A DNA stretch of 64,000 nt from Flabesymbios commensalis (lineage: Eukaryota > Annelida > Polychaeta > Terebellida > Flabelligeridae). The notes under the pieces are model-generated. The model had not been told where the DNA came from, did no database searches, and worked only from the letters and a program-made list of their open reading frames with translations. A program made the translations under genes and the position numbers. The stretch is taken from assembly GCA_964017125.1 (NCBI GenBank), contig OZ024902.1:49942470-50006469 (forward strand), written 5' to 3'. Shown one piece after another: positions 36,501 to 64,000 of the stretch (positions within the stretch are counted from its first letter, which is position 1; every line of letters starts with the position of its first letter).

Positions 36501-36670
36501 TATCTTGAAGATGAAACACAACGGAGTTTTACATTTATAACAGTTAGACAGTTTATCATGACATTTTTACAGAAGCAATTTTTCCTACATTTGCAACATT
36601 TTTGCTACATCTCCAATTAGGTTAGATGCTGAGAAATACTATATGTTGGTTGGTTATCAATGTGCTGCAG
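33501..36670. other. Mostly non-coding host interval
   Basis: The first 400 bp (33,520-33,900) are richer in G+C and in TGCGCA/GCGTGGCA-type words than the rest and may be an old repeat. The remainder is AT-rich with scattered homopolymers. Open frames are short. One possible exon on the minus strand near 35,907-36,067 is listed separately. A low-G+C stretch from 34,040 to 34,720 shows nothing. Confidence 0.45.
35907..36067 (-). pseudogene. Possible orphan exon or gene fragment
   Basis: On the minus strand the segment starts after an acceptor-like TATTATCCTTAG and ends before a donor-like GTAAGG. The one long frame reads through residues such as SSSLALLGLNVLSRLFTVIV and NMPFEFDEVYSILASHPEQH, then meets a TGA two codons before the donor-like site. 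It looks more protein-like than other frames here, but no neighbouring exons could be linked and the family is not recognised. It could be a terminal exon, a gene relic or chance. Confidence 0.22.
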
Positions 36671-36674
36671 GTTT

Positions 36675-36824
36675 GACCCATTAAGCCCTCACGATGCATT
36701 AAAGCATCATTTTACATCCCTGAAAACTCACCTAATTTTCCTACAACCAAGGGTTTTAGAACGAAAATTCCCATCTTGTAGTGAATGAAGATGACAATGG
36801 AAAATTCAGGCTTGAAAGGGTTAA
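36675..36824. mobile_element. TTAA-type MITE, CCCTTT ends (copy 1)
   Basis: Ends with GGCTTGAAAGGGTTAA and starts with the related GACCCATTAAGCCCTC. The interior contains CATTTTACATCCCTGAAAAC and ATCTTGTAGTGAATGAAGAT. The copy at 49,835-50,023 is in the opposite orientation and shares both ends and these interior words. Confidence 0.6.
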
Positions 36825-37710
36825 CCAGGGGCCATTATGACATGAAAGGCCCTCTGCGATGTTAGCCCAACATCACACAAACATTTCATAGATTTTTACC
36901 TAGCAGTATTAAACTTTTCAGTTTGTCTGTCAGATATAATAATAGTTTGTGTTATTTACCAAAAAAGCAGAATGTCAAGTAGGCTACATTTACAAACAAA
37001 CAATATGCAATTAAACAATTACTCTTGATCAAGTAAAATACTGAATTAATTAATACCATTCACGAAACTAAAACTATAAAAATCCTAAGTTCTCTGTTTG
37101 TACTAAATTTTGCAAGTGCTAAAACTTCATTATTCATAATAATAGGCCTATCGGATTCATCAGTCAATGGTTATGCGTTTGAGTAATAGTTATTCAATAA
37201 TTTGTAAGTCGAATAAAACCCATTTTATACACCTACATATTTTAATAAATGTCACAAGAAAGTAAATGGTATTATAATCCATCAAGATAAGGGTGTTATG
37301 ATGTTTGACTTGAGATATATGTTTGGGTATTTATATATAAAAAGTCATTTTCATTCACTTTGAAGTGGGAAGTTCGGTAGGTGAATCTGGTAATAAAACA
37401 ATACCTGAGAGTTTGTACGGCTAATGTAAGCCGTGTTCAGTTGATTGCTTTACAGCTAGGTTTTTTCACGAGTTTTTGTCATTGTTAATAACCAGTGAAG
37501 CGCTGCATTCGTTACAATCACCGAAACGCAATACGTAAAGACGCGATATGATCTTTGTATAACTGTTAGTCATGCGTACCGACAACCTGTATAAGCTCTC
37601 GGAAGGTTTAGATCTGTATACATAGTCAGACACGATGATAGATTATTATTAGAGGTTTCGTGTCATGAAATTTTGTGCCTGAGACACCTTCCTGACTCTG
37701 ACTCCAATAG

Positions 37711-37718
37711 TATTTAAT
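37711..37718 (+). promoter_or_regulatory. Candidate TATA-like box of the receptor gene
   Basis: TATTTAAT about 100 bp upstream of the start codon, within a segment (CTGACTCCAATAGTATTTAAT) that is conserved in the duplicated copy near 61,836. The position suits a short 5' UTR. No transcript data; tentative. Confidence 0.3.
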
Positions 37719-37815
37719 CGGCATTATATTACATACATCCACACACGTGATAACACATTGCTATTCTCCAACCAAAAGAAGGTGTAGCATCATCAGAGAT
37801 TATGCTCGTAGCATT

Positions 37816-56213
<18,398 letters not shown>

Positions 56214-57550
56214 TTCAACCCAGATGTATCAGAACATCTACGTGAATCGTCCATTTCCTCAAATATGGTTTTCACAAATTTTGGCAAAATATTATTACAT
56301 GAAATCAGTTGCACATGACATATGTATCATTCGATGTTTTACACAGAAATGTATCCACGACTTAACGCTCTTACTCTGTAGCGTATCACACGTATTTCAA
56401 TTTTCATATCTTACAACTTTTAAACTTGAATTAATAATAGCATACTTTATTTCCAGTCAAAATTTGGCCTGTTTTATCTTTAAACAGTTCATGATCAATT
56501 TAAAAGAGAGGATTGTTTTGTCAATGAAACAACTCGAATCTTAGTTGTCGGCTATGGCTATTGTATACAACAAGTGTTCCCAAAATGTTAATAACCAGCG
56601 ATCACGTGTCTCAATACAAGACATTTTGGGCTCGTGATGTATTATTCCAAATAGATCCTCATAATCAACAATTAGACGCAACATAAGGAAATTTGACACA
56701 TAACTATGTTACCCTCAAAGCCTCAATGTGGCATGCAAGATGGCACCAATGTCGGTTTAAGGTCAAATAAGCTGATTTTGTTAATGCATGAAAATCGTAT
56801 TATTGCGAACTTGGACAAAGAAGGGTTAATAACGGTATGATTCAACAATATTGAAACAACCTCGAAGACTTTGGGCCGACGTTGTATAAATGTTATACAA
56901 ATGTTTTGTGTTTACTGGGAATGATATAATTAGTTCTCAAACTAGCTAGAATTGAATAAATATATATATGTTTATTTAACACTGCTTCATTATTTAAAGA
57001 TAAAATAAACTGTAACTATTGTGTACATCACCTAATATTGCTTACGATTATATTTACTGGTGCTGATAGGCACCTATATCATGTATATATTTGTATATAT
57101 TTATAAAATTTGTAATAATTTTGTTGATGTTTAATAAACAAAAAGGACACTTCTGAATCCCATACGTGGACTTTATGATAGGAAAGCCGTCTAGAGGGAG
57201 TGGTGGTATCGGTGTTGAGAGTATGAGCCTATACCTTGGGATAATTTTGTTAGCTGAAATCAGTGTCATCCTCTCTAAGGATGAACATAACTAGCCCAGC
57301 CGCCCACTACTGTTTACAAGCTAGCTCCAACGTCAGTCTGATATTTGCTAGATTTTCTCTGAATTTTCAGAGAAAAACATAATTTCCACCATACTTTTCT
57401 AACTACAGCATACTCAACATTACTTGAATGCAATTGTTCATAAGAGAATGAATATAATTTCATGCAGAACAGTAGTCATAGAGCGTAACTCACCATGTAA
57501 ATGTTAAACAAATTTAGGCATTCGCGATTTAGCACAAAAAACATGCATTT
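56214..57550. other. 3' flank of the receptor gene
   Basis: Likely 3' UTR followed by intergenic DNA. It holds half of a CCCAGTAAACAC-type MITE at about 56,847-56,919 (CATTTGTATAACATTTATAC on the complement). The open frames here are short and have no domains. Confidence 0.5.
56955..56960 (+). promoter_or_regulatory. Candidate polyadenylation signal
   Basis: AATAAA about 740 bp past the receptor stop codon; another occurs near 57,004. Either could end the transcript. Tentative, since AT-rich DNA gives such words by chance. Confidence 0.25.
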
Positions 57551-57644
57551 TAAAGGCCCTGTCACATTTGGCCGGACTGAGAAACGGACATCACCGGACA
57601 ATGCCACCGAAGATCCACATGATCTAATACGGAAGAATAAGAAA

Positions 57645-57750
57645 CACATTCACGTCAGAATCAGCGTGATTCAATCACGTCAGAGTCTGACGTCTACAGA
57701 CGTCAGATTCCGACGTCTAAAGTTTATTCCCACGCTGTAAGGGCTAAATA
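57645..57750. mobile_element. Palindromic repeat (GACGTC core), partial
   Basis: The centre GTCTGACGTCTACAGACGTCAG is self-complementary. The right side ACGTCTAAAGTTTATTCCCA and CGCTGTAAGGGCTAA resembles the better preserved element at 61,113-61,214. The left side is decayed. Short tracts just upstream (57,551-57,640) may belong to another repeat starting AGGCCCTGTCACA. Confidence 0.5.
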
Positions 57751-57865
57751 ACCGTTATTTATCTTAAGCAAGTACTTCACGCATTGACGGATAGGCCTAT
57801 TGTCTAAATCTCCCCCAACACAATCAATATGGATATTTTTTTACTCGGGTTATGTTTAGCTCTTT

Positions 57866-57928
57866 TGTAAAATAAATTTTGTAGACATGTGGTAGCAATG
57901 AATAAATTTTGTAGACATGTGGTAGCAA
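57866..57928. repeat. 30-bp direct duplication
   Basis: AATAAATTTTGTAGACATGT followed by GGTAGCAATG occurs twice back to back without change. A recent slippage event. Confidence 0.9.
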
Positions 57929-58225
57929 TGTTATTTGATATCGCATTTTTTATTATCAGCTTGGTTGAAATTACTTATATATAATAAAGTGCATACAAAA
58001 CTTTGTGTTCACTTTCCTTTATCTCTTCAAAAACACATCCCATGAGTTGTTATAGCAGTATGTTACATTTCAACGATTGCAGGAAAGGTATTATAGTCCA
58101 GCAGATATATGAGAGAAGCATAACATTTGGCAGAGATGTAAAAAAGGCCTGGCACAAATTTAGATATAAAGGCATTTGACTTTTCCTCCATGACGACTGT
58201 GGCGGCATTGTTTGTTCTGCCATCA

Positions 58226-58327
58226 CATCCAACACAAAGCATTTGTATATCATTTATACAATGTTGGGCCAATGTTAAAGACGTCGTCGTTGTATAAATG
58301 TTATACAAATGTTTAGTGTTTGCTGGG
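58226..58327. mobile_element. Palindromic MITE (CCCAGCAAACAC ends), decayed copy
   Basis: GCATTTGTATATCATTTATAC at the left is mirrored by GTATAAATGTTATACAAATG, then AGTGTTTGCTGGG at the right. Same family as 1,354-1,461. Confidence 0.62.
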
Positions 58328-58749
58328 ATTACCAAAAACTTCAGTAATGTAAGTTAAAATAAATAAGTAAGATGTTTTCTTGGTTAGGAAGAGCAGAGTA
58401 GTTTACTAAAGTGGATACCCACTCCTGAGTGAATCATCCTCATAATGTAAACATTAATTGCCTGATGACGACACGCAACTGAGATATATAAACGACAATG
58501 ACGACCAGCGATAATTGCAGCTGATCGGTATAATAGGCCTAATTAAAATAATAAAATATGTAGGGAGTGTGTCCTTAAATATGCCTACCCAAAAATTGTG
58601 AATAGTAATGTACCGAAAAACATTCGATTTCAATAAAAGTTATCATTTAGGTGAAATGAAACAGAAGGGAGTCTTAAGTATTGACACTGCAGTAGGCCTA
58701 TGTAGGCCCCTACAGTATGTACGTATGTACGTTAATTCCGTAAAAAATA

Positions 58750-59290
58750 TTCAACTTCTAAATGGCTGACCTGCGGCAACTTTTGAATTCAATATGTTTA
58801 GTAACTGGAAACCATTACTATTGAACAAAAGGTGTGGTTTCAGGGAGGGATATGTCCTGAAAATTTTCAACTCGATTAAGTAATTAAAAATGGTGGACAT
58901 ACTGCATAATAGACGTCAAAATCCGTAATATCTGGGAAACCATACCAGGTAGCTGGCACATTACTAAAGAATGAAATGTGCGGTTTCAGTGCGCGGGAGT
59001 TATTCCCTGAAAAAATTCAACTCGACAAAATTTTAAATGGCTGATTTTTTTTATTGTTGACTTTATTATGCGTAATATCTGGAAAACCGTACAGGATAGC
59101 TAGATCATTACTATTATTATAAATGTGTGGCTTCAGAAAGGGACATGCACTGAAAAATTTCTCCTACATAAAATTGCAAATGACAGTCTGGCGGCCATTA
59201 TTGACTATAATATGTGTAATATCTAGAAAACCTGAGAGGGTTATGCCCTGAAAAATTACATTTTAAATGGCAGACTTTCAGTCATTTTTA
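58750..59290. repeat. Tandem units of the TGTGAGG/TGTGCGG repeat family
   Basis: Three to four diverged units of about 140-150 bp, marked by GTGGTTTCAGGGAGGGATAT (58,834), GAAATGTGCGGTTTCAG (58,975) and AAATGTGTGGCTTCAG (59,120), with 'AATATCTGGAAAACC' between them. Same family as 17,455-19,500. Confidence 0.65.
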
Positions 59291-59555
59291 GGCCGGTGAC
59301 GATCGCTCATTCGTATCGACTGAGGCCTGAAGGAAACAGGTCCGAATTCCTGTCGGGTCAGATATTTGTCATCGTGGTTGTGCATATATAGTGTTCCAAA
59401 CTGTTTAAAGGCATGGAATGTACAGTTCTGCCAATGGTACTGTGCACTATAAAGAACCCTTGATGTCATTCGAAATAAGAGTAGGGCATAGTCCAGGCTT
59501 CGGGCTTCCTTCTGTCGCGATATTGCCATGACTGTACAGAAATCGACATAAAACA
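59291..59555 (+). mobile_element. Second tRNA-derived SINE type
   Basis: The plus strand has ATCGCTCATTCGTATCGACT (A-box-like) and CAGGTCCGAATTCCTGTCGG (B-box-like), then a body with GGTACTGTGCACTATAAAGA followed by ACCCTTG, a segment common in invertebrate SINE bodies. No clear target duplication. It differs from the SINE at 54,284 and 60,304. Confidence 0.6.
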
Positions 59556-60289
59556 ATATTTACTCACTAACTTCTAGCCAGCCTTTTAATTTATAATTAA
59601 AAAAGGTGGGCTATTTCAATTGAAGTTCATCGGCGGCAAATTTGTTGTACATGTTACTCATAGCCAGTTCTCGGACCAGTGCAAAAATGGCTGAACAAAA
59701 TTTTAAAATGGCCGTTTTATTGTAATTTTTATGTAAATAATTTTACCTTGTAAGCGCGATAACTTAAAAAGGTGTGCTTCTATTCTGCAAAAATTTGTAC
59801 TGTATGCTGCTAATAACCAGTTCTTGGAAAAGTTCAATAATAGCGGCGGGCTATTGTCGAGTGAGTTTGTTTCAAATTTTCACTTTTAAACGATGAATAA
59901 ACAGGCTGATGCCTATTTGCGTCGCCGACGTGCCTTGGTAAATATGCCTATCGCAGGGTTTTTGTGTCGTATTTAATTAAATGGTATCGATTTATAGTAC
60001 CTTTCAGGGATATTTCAAAATCAGTTTACTCGGTTGTTAAAACATATATTATACAACAAAAAGCAGTCAGCCATCTACTGCACTAGGTTACGCAATCATG
60101 GTAAGGCCCTCTCAGTATAATAGTTATGGATACGTAATCTGTAGACGCCAGTTGATGTAAATATTCTATTGACAAGAGATTCGCGTTATAAACAAAATGC
60201 ACTGTTACAATGCTTATGCAATGCTGTTTACTGTTTTCGGCACTGGCCAAACAATAAATAATCTATATGTGCTCACTCATCCCCTCTAC
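59556..60289. other. Intergenic AT-rich interval
   Basis: No gene. It holds two loosely similar segments marked by 'AGCCAGTTCTCGGACCAGTG' (59,663) and 'ACCAGTTCTTGGAAAAGTTC' (59,816), about 150 bp apart, possibly another decayed tandem repeat. Confidence 0.4.
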
Positions 60290-60303
60290 TTCTTGGCGAA
60301 CAG

Positions 60304-60572
60304 GCGGTGGTGGTACAGTCGTTAAAGCTGCCTGCTTGGAAAGTGGGAGATCGCGTGCGCATTCATGTTTCAAAGAAACAAAATGTTTTGCCCCGTTCAC
60401 TAGTAAAAATTTAATATTGTGGGGAGGCTCCGTGACCGAGAGGAATGTCGAATCATGTGTCTGGAGGGGAGTGTCATCTCATTCATCTAACCATCCTCAG
60501 GAGGTTCTCCTGGCCCAATTTAGCCTACATGTGCACAAAAGTGGCCTAAAACCCATTCATTTAATTATCTTT
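60304..60572 (+). mobile_element. Full-length tRNA-derived SINE with 14-bp duplication
   Basis: 269 bp between two copies of TTCTTGGCGAACAG (60,290-60,303 and 60,573-60,586). It begins with a tRNA-like head (GTGGTACAGTCGTTAAAGC), then AAAGAAACAAAATG, then GTGACCGAGAGGAATGTCG and the same 3' body as 54,284-54,523 (GGAGGTTCTCCTGGCCCA). The B-box-like part of the second tRNA-like segment is missing here. A plus-strand open frame of 122 codons covers it and is not a gene. Confidence 0.82.
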
Positions 60573-61112
60573 TTCTTGGCGAACAGAAAAACGTCATTTG
60601 ATTTTATGTGGTTACTTGTGACACGGAACAATTAGCGCTTGTGTCCTGGTGTTTGGATTTATATTTGTAAAGTTCTAGTAAAGTTGTGTTCCATCTTATG
60701 AAGCAGAATAGGGCCTATGTCGAAATCGTACTTGTGTTTTCATATTCATAATCACGTACACGTACATAGTACTTTTGCAGCCTAAACAAGTGTTTCCATT
60801 GTGTGGTATAATTTAGTGCGTTACCTCTTTAGCTTGATTGCATATAAAAATGTGAAGTGTTGCGTAAATTTTCTCAACTAAGCACTTTGAAAATGTCGAG
60901 ATATTTTATAAACTTCAATTCACAGTTTTTATCCTACCAATCTTATCCTTTTGTCTGTCCCATATAATAGACCTAATCTATCCGATTGATCAGTCCATGC
61001 AAGTAAGTAATTCAAAAGTCGATCAAGACTTTTGTCAAATAAAACAATAAAGTATATATTCTCCACCTACAAATTGAAAAAATGTCACCGTGGTATTATA
61101 ATTCATCAACAT

Positions 61113-61214
61113 TTAACCCGTACAGCGCGGGGATCAATTTTAGTCGTCAGAATCTGACGTCTAAAGACGTCCTATTCTGACGATTGAAGTTGATCCCCGC
61201 GCTGTAGGAGTAAA
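61113..61214. mobile_element. Palindromic MITE at TTAA (GACGTC core)
   Basis: Left TTAACCCGTACAGCGCGGGG and right complement TTTACTCCTACAGCGCGGGG enclose a hairpin centred on GACGTCTAAAGACGTC. The left flank is TTAA, the right TAAA, consistent with insertion at TTAA and one later change. It lies within the upstream region of the paralogue. Confidence 0.62.
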
Positions 61215-61835
61215 CAATATCTATAATGGTCGTTGACACATAACGTATGTATTCAAATAAATCGGAAAGAGCTGACTAAGATATTCATGATTATTTCAAC
61301 CGGAAAAAACGCTTCGGTCTCCAAGGTGTTCATAAAAAAATCAGTGCTTTAAGGTTTGAGGGTGTTCTGAGCTTCCAATTGAAGTATTATTATAATGTAC
61401 TTGTCTATTTCAGAAAAAATCGAATCATTTTCATCCACCTTGAGGTGGTAATTGCTGTAGCAATCCACACCTCAAGGGGAATGAAAAATGTACTGAGAAT
61501 CAAATATCTGTGAGTTTGTATGGTTAATGTAAGCCGTTATCTTCAGTTGACTGCTTATAGTACAGTATTATAGAGCGGTTTTTTTATGAGTTGTGATTGT
61601 ACAGTAGTAACCAGTGGAGCGCTACTTTCCTTACAATCACAGACACGCAATACGTTATGAAACGAGATACGATCTTTGTGTAGTTTGTATAGTCATGCGT
61701 ACAGACAGCCTAAGCTCTGTGAAGGTTTAGACCTATATATAATATAGTCAGACAGGATTATAGATTATTATTAGAGTTTTCGTGTCATGAAACTGTGTGA
61801 GGGAGACACCAGCTTCCTGACTCTGCCTCCACTAG

Positions 61836-61843
61836 TATTTAAT
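61836..61843 (+). promoter_or_regulatory. Candidate TATA-like box of the paralogue
   Basis: TATTTAAT in a segment conserved with 37,711-37,718, but about 175 bp from the start codon because of extra sequence between. Tentative. Confidence 0.25.
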
Positions 61844-62017
61844 TGGTATATATACAAAAAGGAGATATCTGGTGATATCTTGATCAGCACTGGCGTGCGA
61901 GACATCTGAATTGCTGTTATTTTACAATTTTAATATAATTGACCATCAACGCACACGTGATAACACATTGCTATTCTCCAACCAAAAGAAGGTGTAGCAT
62001 TATGCTCGTAGCGCATT

Positions 62018-62093
62018 ATGAGAAAAGTAACTGTACAAGTTTTGGTAGTGGATATTATTTTAGTTTTCTCTCTTCTGTCTTCCGGCGTACAAG
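62018..62093 (+). CDS. First exon of a tandem receptor paralogue (partial)
   Basis: A 76-nt exon, the same length and phase as exon 1 of the gene at 37,816. It encodes a 25-residue signal peptide beginning MRKVTVQVLV and ending SSGVQ, with the split codon at a GTGAGC donor. About 20 of 26 residues match the first gene's signal peptide, with an unchanged hydrophobic core (DIILVFSL). Flanking DNA is duplicated too. The rest of the gene must lie beyond the window; by analogy the next exon could be more than 10 kb away. Whether the paralogue is intact cannot be seen. Confidence 0.72.
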
Positions 62094-64000
62094 GTGAGCT
62101 ATACACGTGTACATAAAACGATTGCATATCATTGACAGAACATCTGTTTAATCTTATCAAGTAAAACAATAGTATAAGCGATGTCATTTTACTATTTATT
62201 TATATGTGATTAGACTGGATGCAACTATCACATATAGGCCTACTGATCAAAATAAGTCATTGGCGTATGTTGAAAAACCTCAGATGAGTAAACGATGCAT
62301 TATATCTTATTTCCAAGGGATTTAATCCTTAGCTAAGCCTGTGTGAACTATTTTAAACATAAGTTTGTATAATTTGATGGAGGGGGGGGGGGGGGGGTGT
62401 TATCCACAGGTTAGAGTGAGTTTTGTATTTTGACTTGAAAGTAGGGTACTGTCTATCAAAATAAACGGTTTATTTTTAAACACATCGTGGCACAAACAAC
62501 AATTAGTTTCCTGACTATATCTCCTCAACATCTGATCAACATCGTCAGCAAATGATTCCCAGAGTCTGTAGATGTGCTTTTGGGGGTCATTGGACTTTGG
62601 TCTACCTTAAGTATTGTAGGCCTACTTTGACCCAGTAAATGGGGGGTTTTAATTTGTGTTCTTATTTAGGGTGCATCCATGATAAAAAACTTGATACTCT
62701 TCTAAAAAATCATCGTCAATACCTCTTTTAAAGCCATATTGTTGATGTTTTTTTACATTGTAGATTATTAAAAAAAATATCTAGGCTGACTGACAACACA
62801 ACGCAAAAAAATATGTGATTGGGTGTTTACTAAAGCTATGGGATACAAAATATTATTTAGTGATAGTATTTGTTCCTTGATGACAAAATAGTGTGTCTAT
62901 CATCGGGTGTTACCAGGGATGATCAGGCACTGGCTTAGGGTTGGCAGGCGTCTGGTTGATCTGTGGTCAGCAATAATGGACCCGACTACTCATGTTTGCA
63001 TAATGGCTGAGCTGATGTAATTGATTGTCTATGAGAGAGTGGACCTTAAAGAACGCTTGTAGTTCTTTGATAAAAGGAAGTTACTTAAGGTCTCGGTTTT
63101 CAGTCACCTTTCATATCAGTACATATCATCCTGGTAACGTCAACACCGAACATATCATACCAAACGTTAAAAATACTGTATGGCTAAACGTGTTCTTCTA
63201 TGACAAAGAGTAGGATAGTAACTCAATACCCCAATACCCAGATGTAGAATCCCGGTTTCCAATCAAGATATAGTGTCCTGATTGACACTCCATTCTCATT
63301 ATGACCTGTCGTATGTAACGCCAACCCCGAGCCACATGTGTGTTGTGACATGACAATCTATACCAAAAGTTTAAAAAAAAACATTTCATATCATCATATT
63401 ATGTTCTCAAAATATTCAAAATTGACAAGATGCATAATATCTTACAGATATCATCGCTGTGTTATAGATATCCTCGCTGGTGGTCATACATAGAAAATGC
63501 CACAGATTCAGTTGCTGTTTCTACCATTAGTATAAAGCCCCGGCCACGAAATGTAGTCAAATACCGCTTTTGAGAGTTGAAATCAACGGCACAAATATAA
63601 TATTGAAATCCTTAGACCTTGTTTTTATCATTGTGTGTATGACAAAACGAGATCCTGTAATCCCGCAGGCAAAATGACTTCAATTTTCATTCAACAATTT
63701 TTACAAACAAAAATTACGTGAAAATGTCCCACTAACATTAGAAGTCAAATATTATCAAATATATACCATATACACAATAGACCCAATTATACCGTCATTT
63801 CGGTGTCGCATATGGGCCATATGTATATCCGTACTTTTCCAAAGTGTGTTCACAGAATAAATATAAGAGATGTATCGGCTTTGACTTTTTGACACATCTC
63901 ATTATATCTCAACGATTTCATCAGACCTGGCATTATCCATATGCCTATCCAATATCAGATCAGCTTTTCCCATTTAATTGGTCTTTAAAAAACCCAGCTT
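62094..64000. other. Start of intron 1 of the paralogue
   Basis: Non-coding duplicate of 37,892-40,340. No further exon is recognisable before the window ends; the short open frames around 63,025-63,390 lie in this duplicated intron sequence. Confidence 0.6.

Larger units (their letters stand above)
60950..64000. repeat. Segmental duplication, copy 2 (paralogue 5' region)
   Basis: Same-orientation counterpart of 37,130-40,340, running to the window edge. Order of shared blocks is kept: AGATTATTATTAGAG (61,760), TATTTAAT promoter word, exon 1, GGCGTATGTTGAAAAACCTC (62,262), CTGACTATATCTCCTCAACA (62,511), ATCATCCTGGTAACGTCAAC (63,125), ACGAGATCCTGTAATCCCGC (63,647). Copy 2 carries extra inserts, including a 16-G run at 62,382-62,397. 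Confidence 0.82.

Noticed and set aside
60267-60635. 122-codon open frame
   Set aside because: It spans a SINE together with both of its target duplications; reading through repeat and flank is chance.

Overview
Kind of organism. This is an animal nuclear genome window that is AT-rich, with long introns and a high density of repeats. The one well-supported host gene is a spliced, animal-type single-pass receptor (F5/8C-like, EGF-like and fibronectin III domains). The frequent TAGGCCTA-type words, foldback repeats, tRNA-derived SINEs and Ty3/Gypsy and CR1/Jockey-type retroelements suggest a marine invertebrate, most likely a deuterostome such as an echinoderm or hemichordate. That is an inference from style; no marker gene fixes the species.

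Layout. 1-3,567: non-coding, with small repeats (a 16-bp minisatellite, a palindromic MITE, a TIR element with a GGAA duplication). 3,568-15,403: one Ty3/Gypsy LTR retrotransposon fossil on the minus strand, whose pol half is duplicated in tandem inside the element. 15,412-33,495: an 18,084-bp structure with long terminal inverted repeats, TG...CA ends and a TCTCC target duplication. It has no coding capacity and is packed with satellite arrays, two of them built on the same GTTATAAC palindrome. It has been invaded by a 4.9-kb TIR element and by two copies of a GC-rich retroposon. 33,501-37,700: mostly featureless host sequence. 37,816-56,213: a nine-exon receptor gene on the plus strand. Its intron 1 (11.3 kb) holds a broken LINE, a CTA microsatellite attached to a SINE and other repeats; later introns hold TTAA-flanked MITEs and a SINE. 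56,214-60,900: repeats and SINEs. 60,950-64,000: a diverged tandem copy of the promoter, first exon and intron-1 start of the receptor gene, so a paralogue begins here and runs off the window.

How it fits together. The LTR element and the 18-kb element sit side by side. Their target duplications (GGCT and TCTCC) overlap by one base, and removing both restores one continuous host site. The nested insertions give a relative order: 18-kb element, then the 4.9-kb element inside it, then the retroposon inside that. The receptor probably belongs to a tandemly expanded surface-receptor family: an F-lectin-like head whose usual RxD sugar-binding motif appears lost, a short EGF/FN3 stalk, one membrane helix, and a cytoplasmic tail carrying a series of tyrosine motifs of SH2-ligand type.

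Limits. All similarity statements come from reading by eye. No database search or alignment was run, and transposon superfamilies are left open where the sequence does not decide.
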